Below are positions 1 to 11,525 of a stretch of 64,000 nucleotides of DNA, one piece after another. The DNA is from Cryptomeria japonica (taxonomy: Eukaryota; Streptophyta; Pinopsida; Cupressales; Cupressaceae): contig NC_081406.1 of NCBI RefSeq assembly GCF_030272615.1, positions 462,918,072-462,982,071 of the forward strand. Reading direction: 5' to 3'. Numbering within the stretch: position 1 is the stretch's first letter; every line of letters begins with the position of its first letter. A model generated the notes under the pieces. It had not been told where the DNA came from. It was given only the letters and a program-made list of their open reading frames with translations, and made no database searches. The translations under genes and the position numbers were made by a program.

Positions 1-2227
1 ATTCATAATGTCCATATCTCATCCTGAAAGCTGTCTTTGGAATGTCTTCTTCCTTAATTCTGAGTTGATGATACCCTGACCGAAGATCTATCTTTGAGAA
101 AACTGCCGCTCCTTTCATTTGGTCAAAAAGGTCCTCTATGCGAGGTAAGGGATACCTATTCTTTATGGTGACTTTGTTCAACATCCTATAGTCGATGCAT
201 AGCCTTAAGGTCCCATCCTTCTTCTTAACAAATAAAACTGGCGCTCCCCATGGTGATACACTTGGTCTTATTAATCCCTTAGCTAAGAGTTCCTCTAATT
301 GCATTTTGAGCTCTTGTAATTCGGTTGTGTTCATCCGGTAGGGTGCCTTTGATACTGGTTCAGCTCCTGGGAGTACTTCGATAGAAAAGTCAAACTTTCT
401 CTTAGGGGGTAAACCGGATAGTTCTTCTGGAAAAACATCCTTAAATTCCTTTAAGAAAGGGGTATTTTCAAATGTTGGTGAATTTTCCTCCTTTCCTTCA
501 TCAATTTCGACCATAAAGATTTGTCCTCCTCTTCTCCTTTCCTTCTTTAATTGCATTGCTGAGATAGTTTCTATATTAATGGGTTTAAACTTTCCTTGGA
601 TTTTGACCCTTTTCCCCCCATCCAAACATTCAACAATTTTTCTATAGCAATCTACATTAGCTTGATGGTCTGCTAACCAACTCATTCCCATAATTACATC
701 ATATAATCCTAAGGGTGCCACATAGAGATCTACCCTTGTTTCGAACTCAGGGAATTGTACCCTTGCCCTCGGTAAACACTTAGTTACTTCCCTAGTTGCC
801 TTATCCCCATATTGAACCGTCCATGATGACTCCATTTGATTAACTTTTAATGCATATTTGTTCACTAATTCAGGTGAGATGAAACATTCAGATGATCCAG
901 TGTCAATTAGAATTGATATTGGCTGTTCAAATAGTGTACCTATAGTTTCCACGAGAACATTCTGGTATCTTCTTCTTTGGTTCCTAACTGCTGCATGAAT
1001 CCTCTATTGGGGCCCTTGTTGGGGTTGATTGGCCCTAATTTGTCCTTGCATCCTGGGGCAATCTCTAGCAAAATGATTTTCCCCGCACATAAAGCATCCG
1101 CCTGGAGGACCTCTCCTACCTTGATTTCTAGAGGGATCATTCCTTGTTTCATTTCCCCTAGGTGGATAAGTTATCCTGTTCTGCTGGTCATTCCTGTTAT
1201 AGTTGCCCCTGTTATTATTGGCCCTATTATTATCATTTCCATTCCTCTGATATTGATTAGGTGGTGGTCTCCTTTCGGAAGAGTTATTCCTTTGACCCTT
1301 GTTGAAATTAGTGTTTCCATTGAATTCTTGCTTCCTTTTAAATGAGTGGTTCCCATTATAGTTCCGTCCTGCTAGTGTTTGAATCTTCCTCTCTTGCCTT
1401 AGGGACTTTTCAAGTACTTCATTCATATTTCTGGGTCCATGCATATCAACCTCTGCCCCTATGTTGGTATTCAGCCCCAAAATGAATTTCCTTGCTTGGC
1501 CTTCTTCATCCCTTTGGTACATAGGCACATACTTAAGCAACTTGGCGAACTTATCCCAATATTGTTGAACGGATAGGGACCCTTGACGTAGATTATGGAA
1601 TTCTGTCACTTTCTCATCAAAGAACAATTGAGGGAGCCACCTATCTTGAAAATGGTGAACAAATTGATCCCATGTGATCGTATCCCTGTTATACCCATTT
1701 TGTTCCTTGGTGTTGGTCCACCAACTAGCCGCCTCCCCTGTGAGTTGATAGGAGCCCCATAAAGCCTTAGTGGTTTCGCTAAAATCTCTTAGCTCAAAAT
1801 ATTTTTCCATTTCATTTAGCCAATTCTCAGCCCCTTCACCAATCTGCCTCCCGTTGAACTTAGGAGGGGTGATTTTCTTCAAATCCTTGGAGAGTTCCAA
1901 TATGTTATTTTCCTTCCCATTACCCATCACATTTCCTTGATTGCTACCAGGGTTTCCATTCTCGGTACCACTTCTACTCTCATAGTCATTCTGCCTTTCC
2001 CTAAGGTCCTACAGTGATTGTTCCAGGAAGTTGATTTTATCTCTTTGTTCAGTTAGAAGGTCGATTATAGCTTGGACCCCATCTCCGTTATTCCCTAGGT
2101 TGTGTCGAACCTCTTCATGATCTTCCTCATGGTTCCCTTCATGGTTTTCCTCATGGTTTTCCTCATGGTTTTCCTCCCTTTGACTCCTGGTACGTCTCCC
2201 ATTACCCCTTCCTCTTCCTCTTGCCAT
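1..2227 (-). pseudogene. gag-pol: gypsy gag-protease-RT polyprotein, partial, two in-frame TAG stops
   Basis: The frame opens at the ATG whose first base is 2227 (MARGRGRGNGRR) and stays open to base 1 except for two TAG codons, at 2011-2009 and 1006-1004. There is no frameshift. The N-terminus has an acidic His/Glu repeat (ENHEENHEENHE). The gag capsid part follows (about 1930-1400), then a basic Asn/Arg-rich stretch, then the zinc knuckle CFMCGENHFARDC near 1055-1100. After the second TAG the same frame gives RIHAAV, the aspartic protease motif [11 protein letters not shown] (near 880-910), and RT from about 300 down to 1. Gag packages the RNA, protease cleaves the polyprotein, RT copies the RNA. 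Both TAG codons sit where Gln is plausible (CAG to TAG), so this is most likely a decayed copy; amber readthrough between gag and pol is the alternative for the second one. Confidence 0.88.
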
Positions 2228-2368
2228 TCTAGGTTTTACCTGAAAGTTAAATTATGTAGTTAGTTTTTTTATTTTTTTTTGTAGAATAAAATTTAATTTC
2301 CTATTTTTGTAAAACATTCCCTTAGTTGAATAAATTGAAGTGAGCACAAGGCCTAGTTTTGAACCTTT

Positions 2369-2380
2369 GCTCTGATACCA
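2369..2380 (-). other. primer binding site, initiator tRNA-Met type
   Basis: On the minus strand this reads TGGTATCAGAGC, the standard plant tRNA-iMet primer site, two bases inside the 3' end of the 5' LTR. It fixes the element's orientation. Confidence 0.9.
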
Positions 2381-2382
2381 CA

Positions 2383-3331
2383 TGTAATAACCCAACTTCA
2401 TTTCTTATTTCATGTAATAACCCACCAAAACTGATTCAACAAAAAAATTGAATATATTTTTTTTTTTATTATCAAGAATCTGAAACTAATTTTTTTTTTT
2501 TTTTCTTTCAAAAATCTGAAACAATGAATCAAACATTTTATTCTACTCCAAAATCTGAAACTAAATTTTATCAAAAATCTGAAACAATGAATCAACAATT
2601 TATTTTACTTTTTATCACACATTTTAATCTACTCCAAAATCTGAAACTAATTTTCATATCAAGAATTTAAACAATGAATCAAACAATTTAATCTACTTTT
2701 TATCAAACATTTTAATCTAATTCTTATCAAAATCTGAAAACTAATTTTGGAAATGAATTTCATTTTCATAAAATAATTTAATCTAATCTAATCTACAATA
2801 AGAATAAGATGCACAAAACTAAGCTTGAAGGAACCTGGGTGCTTGCAAAATGGTGTAGAGTCTTCCTTGATCCTCCAAATTGAAGAGAAATCCTCCCAAC
2901 AAAATCTTGGCTGCAATGAAAAATGGACTACAAAGGAGAATTTGCAGAATTTCTTATGGAATAGCTAACACTTATTTTGAAACTTGTACCTCTTTTATAA
3001 AAGAATTTTCAATTTCCCACTACCTAATTATTAATTGAAAAAAAAAGAGATTCTCTCCCAATTTGGCCTCCATGCCAATTGATTAGGCTTAGTGGGAGGA
3101 GTTACATGCAAGGAGGTGGAGAAGCCTCTAGAAGCTTCTTATTCCTCCTACAACATGTGCCTTAATTTGGGTGAGGGAAATTAAATAACAAATTAAAAAT
3201 ATATATGTACTTTCCATGTGTGTGTAGTTTATTATTTTTATTCCCTTACAATATTCATTCAATAATTTATCCAAGGAATATAATAGAGTTTTGTATTTAA
3301 ATCAAAAAGGTGATAAAGGAGGCTTGTGACA
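2383..3331 (-). repeat. 5' LTR of the gypsy element
   Basis: On the minus strand it starts TGTCACAAGCC and ends GGGTTATTACA, giving TG...CA termini, 949 bp. The end abuts the tRNA-Met primer site. The last bases are repeated 30 bp further in (TGTAATAACCC on the plus strand at 2383 and again at 2413). The body is AT-rich with poly-T tracts near 2459 and 2491 and several copies of an AAAATCTGAAAC motif between 2510 and 2740. Confidence 0.85.
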
Positions 3332-4314
3332 TTCTTCATAGAGCCCATCGACCTGGCCTGTTTGTGCCATGAGAAGGAAGCAACATAAGCAGGAGCTGAG
3401 AACTTATCTAAGGACCCGATTTCTCTAGCTCCCACTATATTCTCCTTGCCTCCATTTCCTTCAAATAATCCTTCACACCCACTATGCCAACTTGTATTGA
3501 GGCCCTTAAGACCTCCTTATTATTGTTTGCACTCAAAATAAGGAAGGGGTGAAGGGGAGCATGAATTCACTCACTTGTAACCACATACCACCTGGAAGAC
3601 AAACCCCTTCCCTTCAAATGGAATGGCCATAAGAATCTAAAAATCCCCACAGCACTCCTCTACGAGGCAGCTATCCACCAACCATTTCACTATATCCTTT
3701 GCCTTCAATTCAAAACTCCAAGCAAAAAACATTGAGGTCATAAATGAATTGCATATATATTTGTAAGAGAAATTAAGGTACTCATCACTAATTAAAATTA
3801 GGGTGGTTAACCAGCTCAAACACCACTTTTCCAAAATCCTAACACTTCAAATAAAGTGATTTTCTTCATAATTTGACACTAGGCCTTGTAGGACAACAAA
3901 CAGGGTTTTTCTAGCATAATTTCCCAACCAGGTCACAAATCAAAAATATGATCACCATTTAGGATACCCTTTTTATAATTTTACAACATATATTTAAATA
4001 GATAGGGGTTACTTTGGCATGAAGGGATCCAAAAATTGATTGTCCTATTTCTTCACTAGACCTAATTAAGATAATAAATTGGGTTTTCTGGCCATAATTT
4101 TCAATGCAGGCATGAAATAAAAAATGTAAACATGGTTTCAAACACCCATTTGGACATTTTAAAATATATCTCAAAACCAAGGTGGGTTACTTTGTACAAA
4201 ATTCTTTAAAACTTGATTGTTCTACTTCTTGGATAGACTTAATTAGATAAATATTCATGCAAAGTAAAGAACAATCACCTATAACTTTCACAAATAAAAG
4301 AATTAGGAAAATTG
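3332..4314. other. spacer between two retroelements, no gene recognised
   Basis: About 980 bp between the gypsy LTR and the next LTR. Short open frames on either strand have no recognisable motif. The right half holds a degenerate direct repeat (separate entry). It may be an old, unrecognised repeat fragment. Confidence 0.6.
3885..4255. repeat. degenerate direct repeat, about 185-bp period, two copies
   Basis: The pattern CAGGGTTTTTCTAGCATAAT, then a GCAGGTCA-like region, CCATTT, GGGGTTACTTTG, TTGATTGTCCTA, AGACCTAATTA in the first copy recurs in order in the second as GGGTTTTCTGGCCATAAT, CCCATTTGG, GTGGGTTACTTTG, TTGATTGTTCTA, AGACTTAATTA. The copies are clearly diverged. Satellite-like origin is possible, but two copies are too few to call it a satellite. 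Confidence 0.5.
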
Positions 4315-5512
4315 TGTTGGCTTGATGATGATAATAGAGTTGTAATAGGTTGATTGATTAATTTATTTGTGTTGTCATTGATGGCAACCATGTTTTCTTA
4401 GTTATCTAAGTCTATTAGACCAACCAGTATAGCTTAACCGATAGTGGAATCTTTCAGACAACAAAACTGCTAAGTTGTCATTAAACCAGTAAACAAGAAT
4501 AAAGAAATGATCAAGCAACTAGTATGGAAGATTGGAGAATAGTTAGATGTTGCAGTTTGGAACACATTTTTATGACATTGGCATGGAGTCTTTGATTGGA
4601 ACCGCATCAACAGATTGAGAGTATTGAGCAAGTTATGATCAGAAGAACAGTCACAGGCAGGAAGAACAGAGAACTGGTAAAGAAGAGTTACTTTGATTGG
4701 TTACCAGTAGAGTTTGTATTATATTTTTTATTTATGATTTGTTGGATGATATAAGTAAAGTGTAATGAGCGGAAAAATGAGTAAGGTGACTAGATTCAAT
4801 GAACCTATGGAATTGTTCCAAGGTTCTTAGCCAACTTAACAGAGTCTTTATAAGAAGATGAAAGTTGTAAGATTTCATGGATCAAGAGTGATAATTTGAT
4901 CATGTGGTGGAATAAGGAGTTAGGTTTTGATGTTTAGTCGATGATAGAAGTTAAGCAGAAGTGGATCTAATCAGGTATAGAGATGCTAACAATAGATCAG
5001 TCAAACTTGTTGTTCCTTAATAGTTGCAGCAAGAAAATCCTCTCACAAGGTCACTCCTAACATGGTGCAGTAGGATCCTAACATGTCCAAAGGTTAAAAT
5101 CCTCTAACAAGATGACACATTAGCTTAATTTTTGTAAATCCTCTAGCAAGGTAGCTCCTAATAGGGTTGGGTCCTAATAGGCCTTATTGTAATAGCTCTT
5201 AACCAGGATAAAGTACTCTTAACTAGGTGTCACCCCTAATAAGGTGTTGTATGACCTTAACTGGTCAGATCTCTATTCTATAGATAGTTGATCCTTGAGG
5301 GTACTAATTCCCACCATGGTTTTTCCCATTTGGGTTTCCACATGAAAAATCATTGTGTTAGGGTTTGCATGCTTTGTTGGATATTTTATTTTGTGGTTAT
5401 ATTTCTTACATGGATATTGATTTTTTCAGATTGGTGAAACTTGTTATCAAATTTATTAAGTTTTTTCTTGCACTGATTCACCCCCCCCTCTTAGTGCCTT
5501 ATAATTTTATCA
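4315..5512 (+). repeat. 5' LTR of the gag-only element
   Basis: Starts TGTTGGCTTGATG and ends TTTTATCA, about 1.2 kb, followed after one base by the primer site. Contains the shared module TTTTTCCCATTTGGGTTTCC near 5322 and the C-tract GATTCACCCCCCCCTCTTAG near 5475. Several short motifs of the type CCTCTAACAAGG recur between 5030 and 5260. Confidence 0.8.
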
Positions 5513-5513
5513 A

Positions 5514-5527
5514 TTGGTATCAGAGCC
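5514..5527 (+). other. primer binding site, tRNA-Met type
   Basis: TTGGTATCAGAGCC, one base after the LTR end, the usual spacing for the Copia elements in this window. Confidence 0.85.
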
Positions 5528-5574
5528 TAATTCCCTTAAGGCTTAACCGCTTGGGAAGGATATTTAAGGATAAC

Positions 5575-6884
5575 ATGGGTGAAGGTTCAATGAGTTATAG
5601 AGAGATTTCAAATAGACTTGCAGAATATGAAGAAGCCTATAATGAACTAAAGGTCAAGTACAAAGATTCATTAGCTAAGAGAAAAGAGTTGGCTGAGCAG
5701 TTGTTGGAACTCAATGAAAATAGTTCATCTAAGGAAGCAAACATTGATGCCTTGGATAATGAGGTGGAAAAGATGAATGATAAAAATTCAAATGTGAGGA
5801 GAGAGTTGGAAGCCCTTACCATAAGGATGAGCCAAGAGTTGGAAGCCAGGAAAATAGATGAAGACAAATTAAGAGATCAGGAGCATAAGATCATTAAGAT
5901 GAACCGAGAGATTAGTAACCTGCTTGCACATCTTCATGAGGAAAAAGAAGAAAAAGAGGAGACACAAGCTGATCTAGACATGGCTATGTGTCTTAAAGAA
6001 AGTCTTACAAAGAAGAATGAGGAGCTTACCAAGGAGTTGGCTGATGCTAATGAGTTACTAGCTAAATTCAACAAGAGCACTGTTATGCTTGATGAGAAGA
6101 TTCATACACAAAGGAATAATGGAGATACACATGGCTTCAGATACACAACCTTTGAACAAAAAGAGTCATCTAGTACCAAGGACAACATGCATGAAGACAA
6201 ATCAACACCAAAGACCAAGAATATCACCAATAAGAGAACCTACAAACCAGTATGTTTTAACTATCATAAAGTAGGTCATACTGCTAATGTTTGTAGAAGT
6301 AGATCAAGTGCTTTTGATGGATATAGACCTAATGCATGTCAAGGTTATAATCCTATTACTTTTGATGGATATTGCTTCAGTTGCAACAAGTATGGGCATA
6401 GAGATGTTGAGTGCAGGTCAAGAGTGATCAATCAGAGATCTTACATGAATCTGAGGTCTAATGGTGAATGGCAAAGATATTACAGATCGAAGAAACCCTG
6501 CTTAATTGGCAGAGACCTTATGTGAACTGGTCTAGTCCTTATGAAATGGAGAATGGATGGAATGTGACATGTTCAATCTGTCACAACTATGGTCATATTG
6601 CTATGAACTGCCAAAGAAGAACTGTTAGAGGCAATGCTGGACCCTGGAGAGCATCTGGAAGGGCATGGTTCCATTTTCACAAACTGGGACACCTTGGAAA
6701 GTTTTGTAAAGATAGAATGAACCAACTGGTTAATCTATTCATTGACCAGAAAGGAAAGAAGAAGGTAGATGTGGAAGAAACCATAAGAGAGATGAATAAG
6801 ATACGAGGGAAGAAAAGTGAGGAGAAATCATCAAAGGACTACAATTATTCACCTAGTGTGGAGAATCCCTCACTGGTAAACTAA
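5575..6884 (+). pseudogene. gag-like protein, coiled coil plus four zinc knuckles, one frameshift
   Basis: I chose the ATG at 5575 (MGEGSMSYREISNRLAEYEE) because it lies after the primer site; the frame is also open upstream into the LTR. Residues 1 to about 175 are a heptad-rich Glu/Lys/Leu coiled coil (for example LTKKNEELTKELADANELL). A Lys/Thr linker follows, then two knuckles, CFNYHKVGHTANVC (second Cys replaced by Tyr) and CFSCNKYGHRDVEC. A frameshift between about 6470 and 6525 moves to the next frame, which carries CSICHNYGHIAMNC and WFHFHKLGHLGKFC (first two Cys lost). It ends at TAA 6882-6884. The usual Copia capsid-like N-terminus is not recognisable. Knuckles imply nucleic-acid binding and a gag role; the coiled coil implies self-assembly. 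Both functions are inferred. Confidence 0.72.
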
Positions 6885-7255
6885 GCTATGTATGTAGCTT
6901 ACATGGATTGGATTATCAGATCCATTTCCAAACCCCCTAAATGGTGTGCGGTAAGTAAAATCTGCATACTTTGCTGCATTATGTTGTTATGATATGATTT
7001 TCTAATCAAACTGATATATTTTAATGTGTCATGTGAGCTGGTAACAAGTTTTAGGGTTGAATAGTGATTAGGGTAAGTTCAATTGGTATTGCATTAAATG
7101 CAGTTGAATAAAAAGCTATTTTAAAGTTTCATTTCTCACCTTGCATTTTCATGAGCACATTTCGAGAGCAACAAAAACACAAAAGAGAGTTTGATTGTTT
7201 CTTTGGTGAACTTGTTAGCAGATTGAGAAGATTTATGGAGAAGGGAATTAGAGAA
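6885..7255 (+). other. internal region after gag, no pol seen
   Basis: Follows the gag frame in the same element. No protease, integrase or RT motif is visible. A short open stretch near 7151 (STFREQQKHKREFDCFFGEL) has no recognised domain. The join with the minus-strand Copia at about 7255 is a sudden change of strand and content. Confidence 0.5.
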
Positions 7256-10200
7256 AGTGCATTCTTTGCTTCAACCTTTTCTTTCAAGAAATTATACCTT
7301 ATAGAAATGTGTTTCTATTTAGAAGGAAATACCAGATTCTTTGACATATCAATAGAAGTAGTATTATCATAGTGAATAACAATAGGCTCATCATAACTTA
7401 CCCTTATATCTTTCAACATTTGTTTCATCCATAAAATCTGAGTACAATTGGTTGTAGTAGCTACATATTTCGCTTCAGCAGTACATAATGAAGTGCATGA
7501 TTATTTCTTACTAATCCATGAAACCAACTTTTTTTCAAGAAAGAATGCACCACTAGGAGTGCTCTTCTAGTCATCCACATCTCCTGCCCAATCAGAGTCT
7601 GTATAGGCACATAGTCTGAAATCATCATTCTTTGGATACCATAACCCAAAGTTTTTTGTACCTGCCAAATATCTAAATATCCTCTTAACGACAATATCAT
7701 GGGTTCCTCTAGGACCTGATTGAAATCTGGAAGCAATACAAACAACATTCATTATATAAGGTCTAGTTTGAGCTAAGTACAATAGTCCAGCAATCATTGA
7801 TTTGTATCTACTTGGATTTAGTTTAGGAGATTCATCATCCTTTGACAATTTGCAACCGGTTATCGTAGGATTACTATCAGGTTTAGAATTCTCAAGTCCA
7901 AATTTCTTAAGAAATTCCTTCACATACTTAGTTTGACAAATGAAAATACCTTTATCAGTCTGAGTAATCTACAAACATAAGAAAAAAATCATCTCACCAA
8001 TCATAGACATTTCAAATTCATTCTTCATATCATCAACAAATTTCATACATAGACTTTGTTCACCTCCAAAAAAGATATCATCAACAAAGACTTCAATAAT
8101 TAATATGTCATGATGATCAATTTTATAACATAGGTTACCATCAGCATTACCTTTGCTAAAACTAAGCTTTGAAAGATCTATCCAATCTAGTATACCATGC
8201 TCTAGGAGCTTGTTTTAATCCATATAAAGCTTTCTTCAACTTGCAAACCATGTCCTTATCTTCTAATAAAGAAAATCCATCAGGTTTCTCAATTTAGACT
8301 TCCTCCTCAAGATCCTCATTTATAAATGCACATTTGACATCCATCTGATATACTTTGTAATTCTTGTGTGCAACATAGGCAAGAAATAGTCTTACCGCTT
8401 CAATTATTGCAACCAAAATATAAGTAATCAACTCCTTCTTCCTGTAAATAACCTTTTCAAACCAATATAGACTTGTTTCTTACAATCTGACCTTCCTCAT
8501 TTAATTGGTTCTTGAAAACCCATTTAGTTTCAATAATATTCTTATCTTTAGGTCTAGGAACTAATTCCCATGTCTTATTCTTTTCTATCTTATCTAATTA
8601 TTTTTCCATTGCTTTCATCCAATTTTCATCTTTACTTGCTTCAATAAATAATTCTAGTTCAATTTGATAAATTAAACATACCTCTTCAGCAACTAACCTT
8701 CTTCTAGTCATCACACCTTTCCTTTAATCTCCAATGATCTAATCTTCATAATGATCTAGTTTCACATACTTGGGAGTCTTTGAATTTTCTTGAATTACTA
8801 ACTCTTTATGTTGTTCAACAGTCATTGTTGAATTTTCTGATGTTGTTCGAGTCACTGGTTCAATGCTTTGGATAGATTCTTTCATTATCAGTTATGGTTT
8901 GATAAATTCATCTTCTGGTCCATAGTCGTATAATTTGATCTAATTACTGTCTTCCTCATACACCTTAACATTTATACTCTCCATTCTTCTATTCAATATT
9001 TTGTTATATCTATATGTTTTACTCTTAGTAGAATAACCAGAAAATATTTCTTCATCTCTTCTAGGATAAAATTTTCCTAATGCGTCATCTCTTCTAATGT
9101 AGCATTTACTTCCAAAATTTCTGAAATATCTAATAGTAGGAGTATGACCAAACTATAATTCATAAGGAGTCTTACCAGTATCACCTTTTATGTGTACTCT
9201 ATTGAAAGTGTATACCTTAGTATTGATAGTTTCCATCCAATAGATATCAGGCAATTTAGCTTCAATCATCATTGTCCTTGCAGTATCCAATATGGTTATA
9301 TTCTTTCTTTCCACTAATCCATTCTATTGAGGAGTTCTAGGTGCAGAAAGTTGTCTTTTGATTTCGTTATTTCCAAAAAAGTTGTTAAACTCACTGGATG
9401 TAAACTCACTGCCTTGATCTGATCTTAAACACTTTATCTTCAGTCATGTCTCAGTCTCAATAATAGCTTTGAAGACTTTAAATTTTTCAAGCACTTCTGA
9501 TTTTTCTTTTAAAAATGCAACCCACGTCATTCTAGAATAGTCATCATTAACATAAATATCTATCACATTGAAAAAATTTAGTCCTCGTCGGTCCACACAG
9601 ATCAGTATGAATAAGATCAAGAATTTCATTTGATTTATCATGTATTCTTCTGAAAGAAGTTCTAACTCGCTTACCCATTTGACATTCTCTACATATAGGA
9701 TTAAGAGGTTTAACAATCTTGGGAAAATCTATGACATCCTATGTTGAACTGATCTTCACAATGCAATCAAAATTTACACGACATATCCTCTTATGCCAAA
9801 CCAACTTTCATCAATCAAAGAAATCAAACAAACCTTCTCATCAGAGGTTGAATGAAGGATTTTTCCTTTGGTCTAGGTTCCAGAAGCAATTTCCAATCCA
9901 GAGCTATTGATGATCTTGCATTTTCCATCCTTGAATTACAAATAAAATCCTCTATCCACCATCTGACCTACACTTAAAAGGCTTTTCTTTAAGCCTTCAA
10001 CATAGTAAAAATTATAAGTATTAGTCTTACCATCCAATGATATTGTTCCTTTTCCTTTCGTCCTCCATGCCTTGTTGTCTCCAAATCTGACTAGTTCTCC
10101 ATCAAATTTTTGCAGTGTTAAAAAATTTCTCTTGTCACCGGTCATGTGATCTGAGCAGCCACTATCTATATCCCATTCATCATTTTCTTTAATTTTAGCA

Positions 10201-11349
10201 GATAAAGCCTTCTCGTCAATATGAGTTGGTTCAATGACAAGGTCAAGAGAATCATCCTTGATAACAATAAAGACTCAATCTTTACTGGAGCTTCCATTAT
10301 TGGTTTCACTTATAGGTTCATCATTGTCATCATTAGTAATGCCAAAATCATCATAACCAACATAATAACATGATTTATCCTTATTCCTTCTAAGTCTAGG
10401 TCTAGTCTGATATTCCGGATTAGGCTTATAACTCCTCACAAATCTTTCATAATTCCTAGCAGCTCTTTCAGGACAGCTAGAAGAAAAATTAACAATATTA
10501 TTGCATGAAAAACATTAAAAAGGGACTTTTCCTTCATACTTACTTCCGTCTGGTCCCTTAGGAATTCTTCTAGCAATCAGGGCTTCCAACTCTTCAAGTT
10601 CTTGCTCTTCTCTTTCAATGTCCTCCAAATATTTAGCATACAACTCCTTCCAATCTATCTTCTACTTACCGGAGGCAAATGCTTTAAATGCAGTTTCAGT
10701 TTTAGTAGCACTTCAAACTCCAAGTTCCTCAAGCTCAAAAGCAGTCAATTTCCCAAGTAATGTATCTCTAGTAAAAGGGGAACTTGACATTGTTTGGAGT
10801 TCATTAATTACGACAACCTTCATCTTGTAAGCCGAAGGTAGAACTCTCAAAATCTTTGACACAACCTCATCCTTACTAACTGATCCACCACAACATTTGA
10901 TTCCCATGACAATTTCATTTATTCTATCCATGAAAGAACTAATCTTCTCATCTTCCTTCATCTTCAAAGTTTCATATCTCACCTAGACACCTTCAAGTTT
11001 TGCAATCTTTACCGCTTGGTCACCTTCATAAATATTTTCAAGCTTAAACCAAATCTACTTTGCATTCTCCAACTCTATGACATTCAATAGCTTTTCATCA
11101 GATAGGGCACTCAACAATGATTATTTTTCTCTAACATCATTTCCATCTCTTCTGTTCATCAACAGATGTTGGTGTTCTAGAATCAGGATCCTGAGGTATA
11201 TACCATTTCTCCATTGTCTCCCAAACTCCATTTCGAATACATCTCAAATGAATCTTCATTCACTCCTTCCATATTTTATAATTTGTACCATCAAATCTAG
11301 GACTCTCCTTCTGATAGGGGTTGAATGTAGAACTTGATGCTAATGCCAT
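7256..11349 (-). pseudogene. gag-pol: Copia gag-pol polyprotein, heavily degraded
   Basis: The gag start is the ATG at 11349, giving MALASSSTF and RFDGTNYKIWKE before an early stop. A later gag piece is clean at 10982-10713 (KMKEDEKISSFMDRINEI). The zinc-knuckle region near 10500 has lost its pattern. The protease motif is DIDSGCSDHMTGD near 10170-10130. Integrase spans about 9900-9300, RT about 8520-7980 (VFVDDIFFGG near 8090), and RNase H about 7923-7256 (AYTDSDWAGDVDD; family motif DxDWA). Many stops and frameshifts are spread across pol. It cannot encode a working polyprotein. Confidence 0.85.
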
Positions 11350-11390
11350 CAAATCTCCTCAACCAGTAAAGATTTTATAGAGATAACCTT

Positions 11391-11403
11391 CCTCTGATAC
11401 CAA
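11391..11403 (-). other. primer binding site of the minus-strand Copia
   Basis: Minus strand reads TTGGTATCAGAGG, one base inside the LTR end. The final C of the consensus is G here. Confidence 0.8.
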
Positions 11404-11404
11404 T

Positions 11405-11525
11405 TGTTGGAATGAAATTATATTGGTAGAAAACTGAGAGGGGGGTGAATCAATTTTCTCACAAGTATGTGAAATAATTACAATGGGGATTACACTTGCA
11501 ATCAGGCCAAGAGCCTAGAGCTCAT
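11405..11525 (-). repeat. 5' LTR fragment, last 121 bp
   Basis: On the minus strand it contains GATTCACCCCCCTCTCAGT and ends TTCCAACA, directly before the primer site. The rest of this LTR was displaced by the plus-strand LTR that begins at 11526. Confidence 0.75.

Larger units (their letters stand above)
1..3331 (-). mobile_element. Ty3/gypsy LTR retrotransposon, left part outside the window
   Basis: Reading on the minus strand, the order is 5' LTR (3331 to 2383), tRNA-Met primer site, gag, protease, then the start of reverse transcriptase, which runs off the window at base 1. The order protease-RT and the RT sequence itself (for example [10 protein letters not shown] and [13 protein letters not shown]) are those of Ty3/gypsy elements. 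The missing part should carry the rest of RT, RNase H, integrase and the 3' LTR. The target duplication cannot be checked because the other LTR is outside the window. Lineage is not assigned: the chromodomain region, if any, is not visible. Confidence 0.93.
4315..7255 (+). mobile_element. LTR retrotransposon with gag only, 3' part missing
   Basis: A 1.2-kb 5' LTR, a primer site and a gag reading frame are followed by about 370 bp without pol. At about 7255 the sequence switches to the end of a minus-strand Copia pol, so the 3' half and 3' LTR are lost or never existed here. LTR features (start TGTTGG, GTCATTGATG near the start, a C-tract before the end) match the Copia elements elsewhere in the window. 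A non-autonomous gag-only element is possible; a simple truncation is equally so. Confidence 0.75.
7256..11525 (-). mobile_element. Copia retrotransposon, 3' LTR missing, 5' LTR cut short
   Basis: Minus-strand order: 121 bp of the 5' LTR, primer site, gag, protease, integrase, RT, RNase H. That order (integrase before RT) is diagnostic of Ty1/Copia. At the right the LTR is interrupted by the start of a plus-strand LTR at 11526; at the left the element stops inside RNase H at about 7256. Confidence 0.88.

Noticed and set aside
977-1345. 122-codon plus-strand open frame
   Set aside because: It is the antisense shadow of the gypsy gag.
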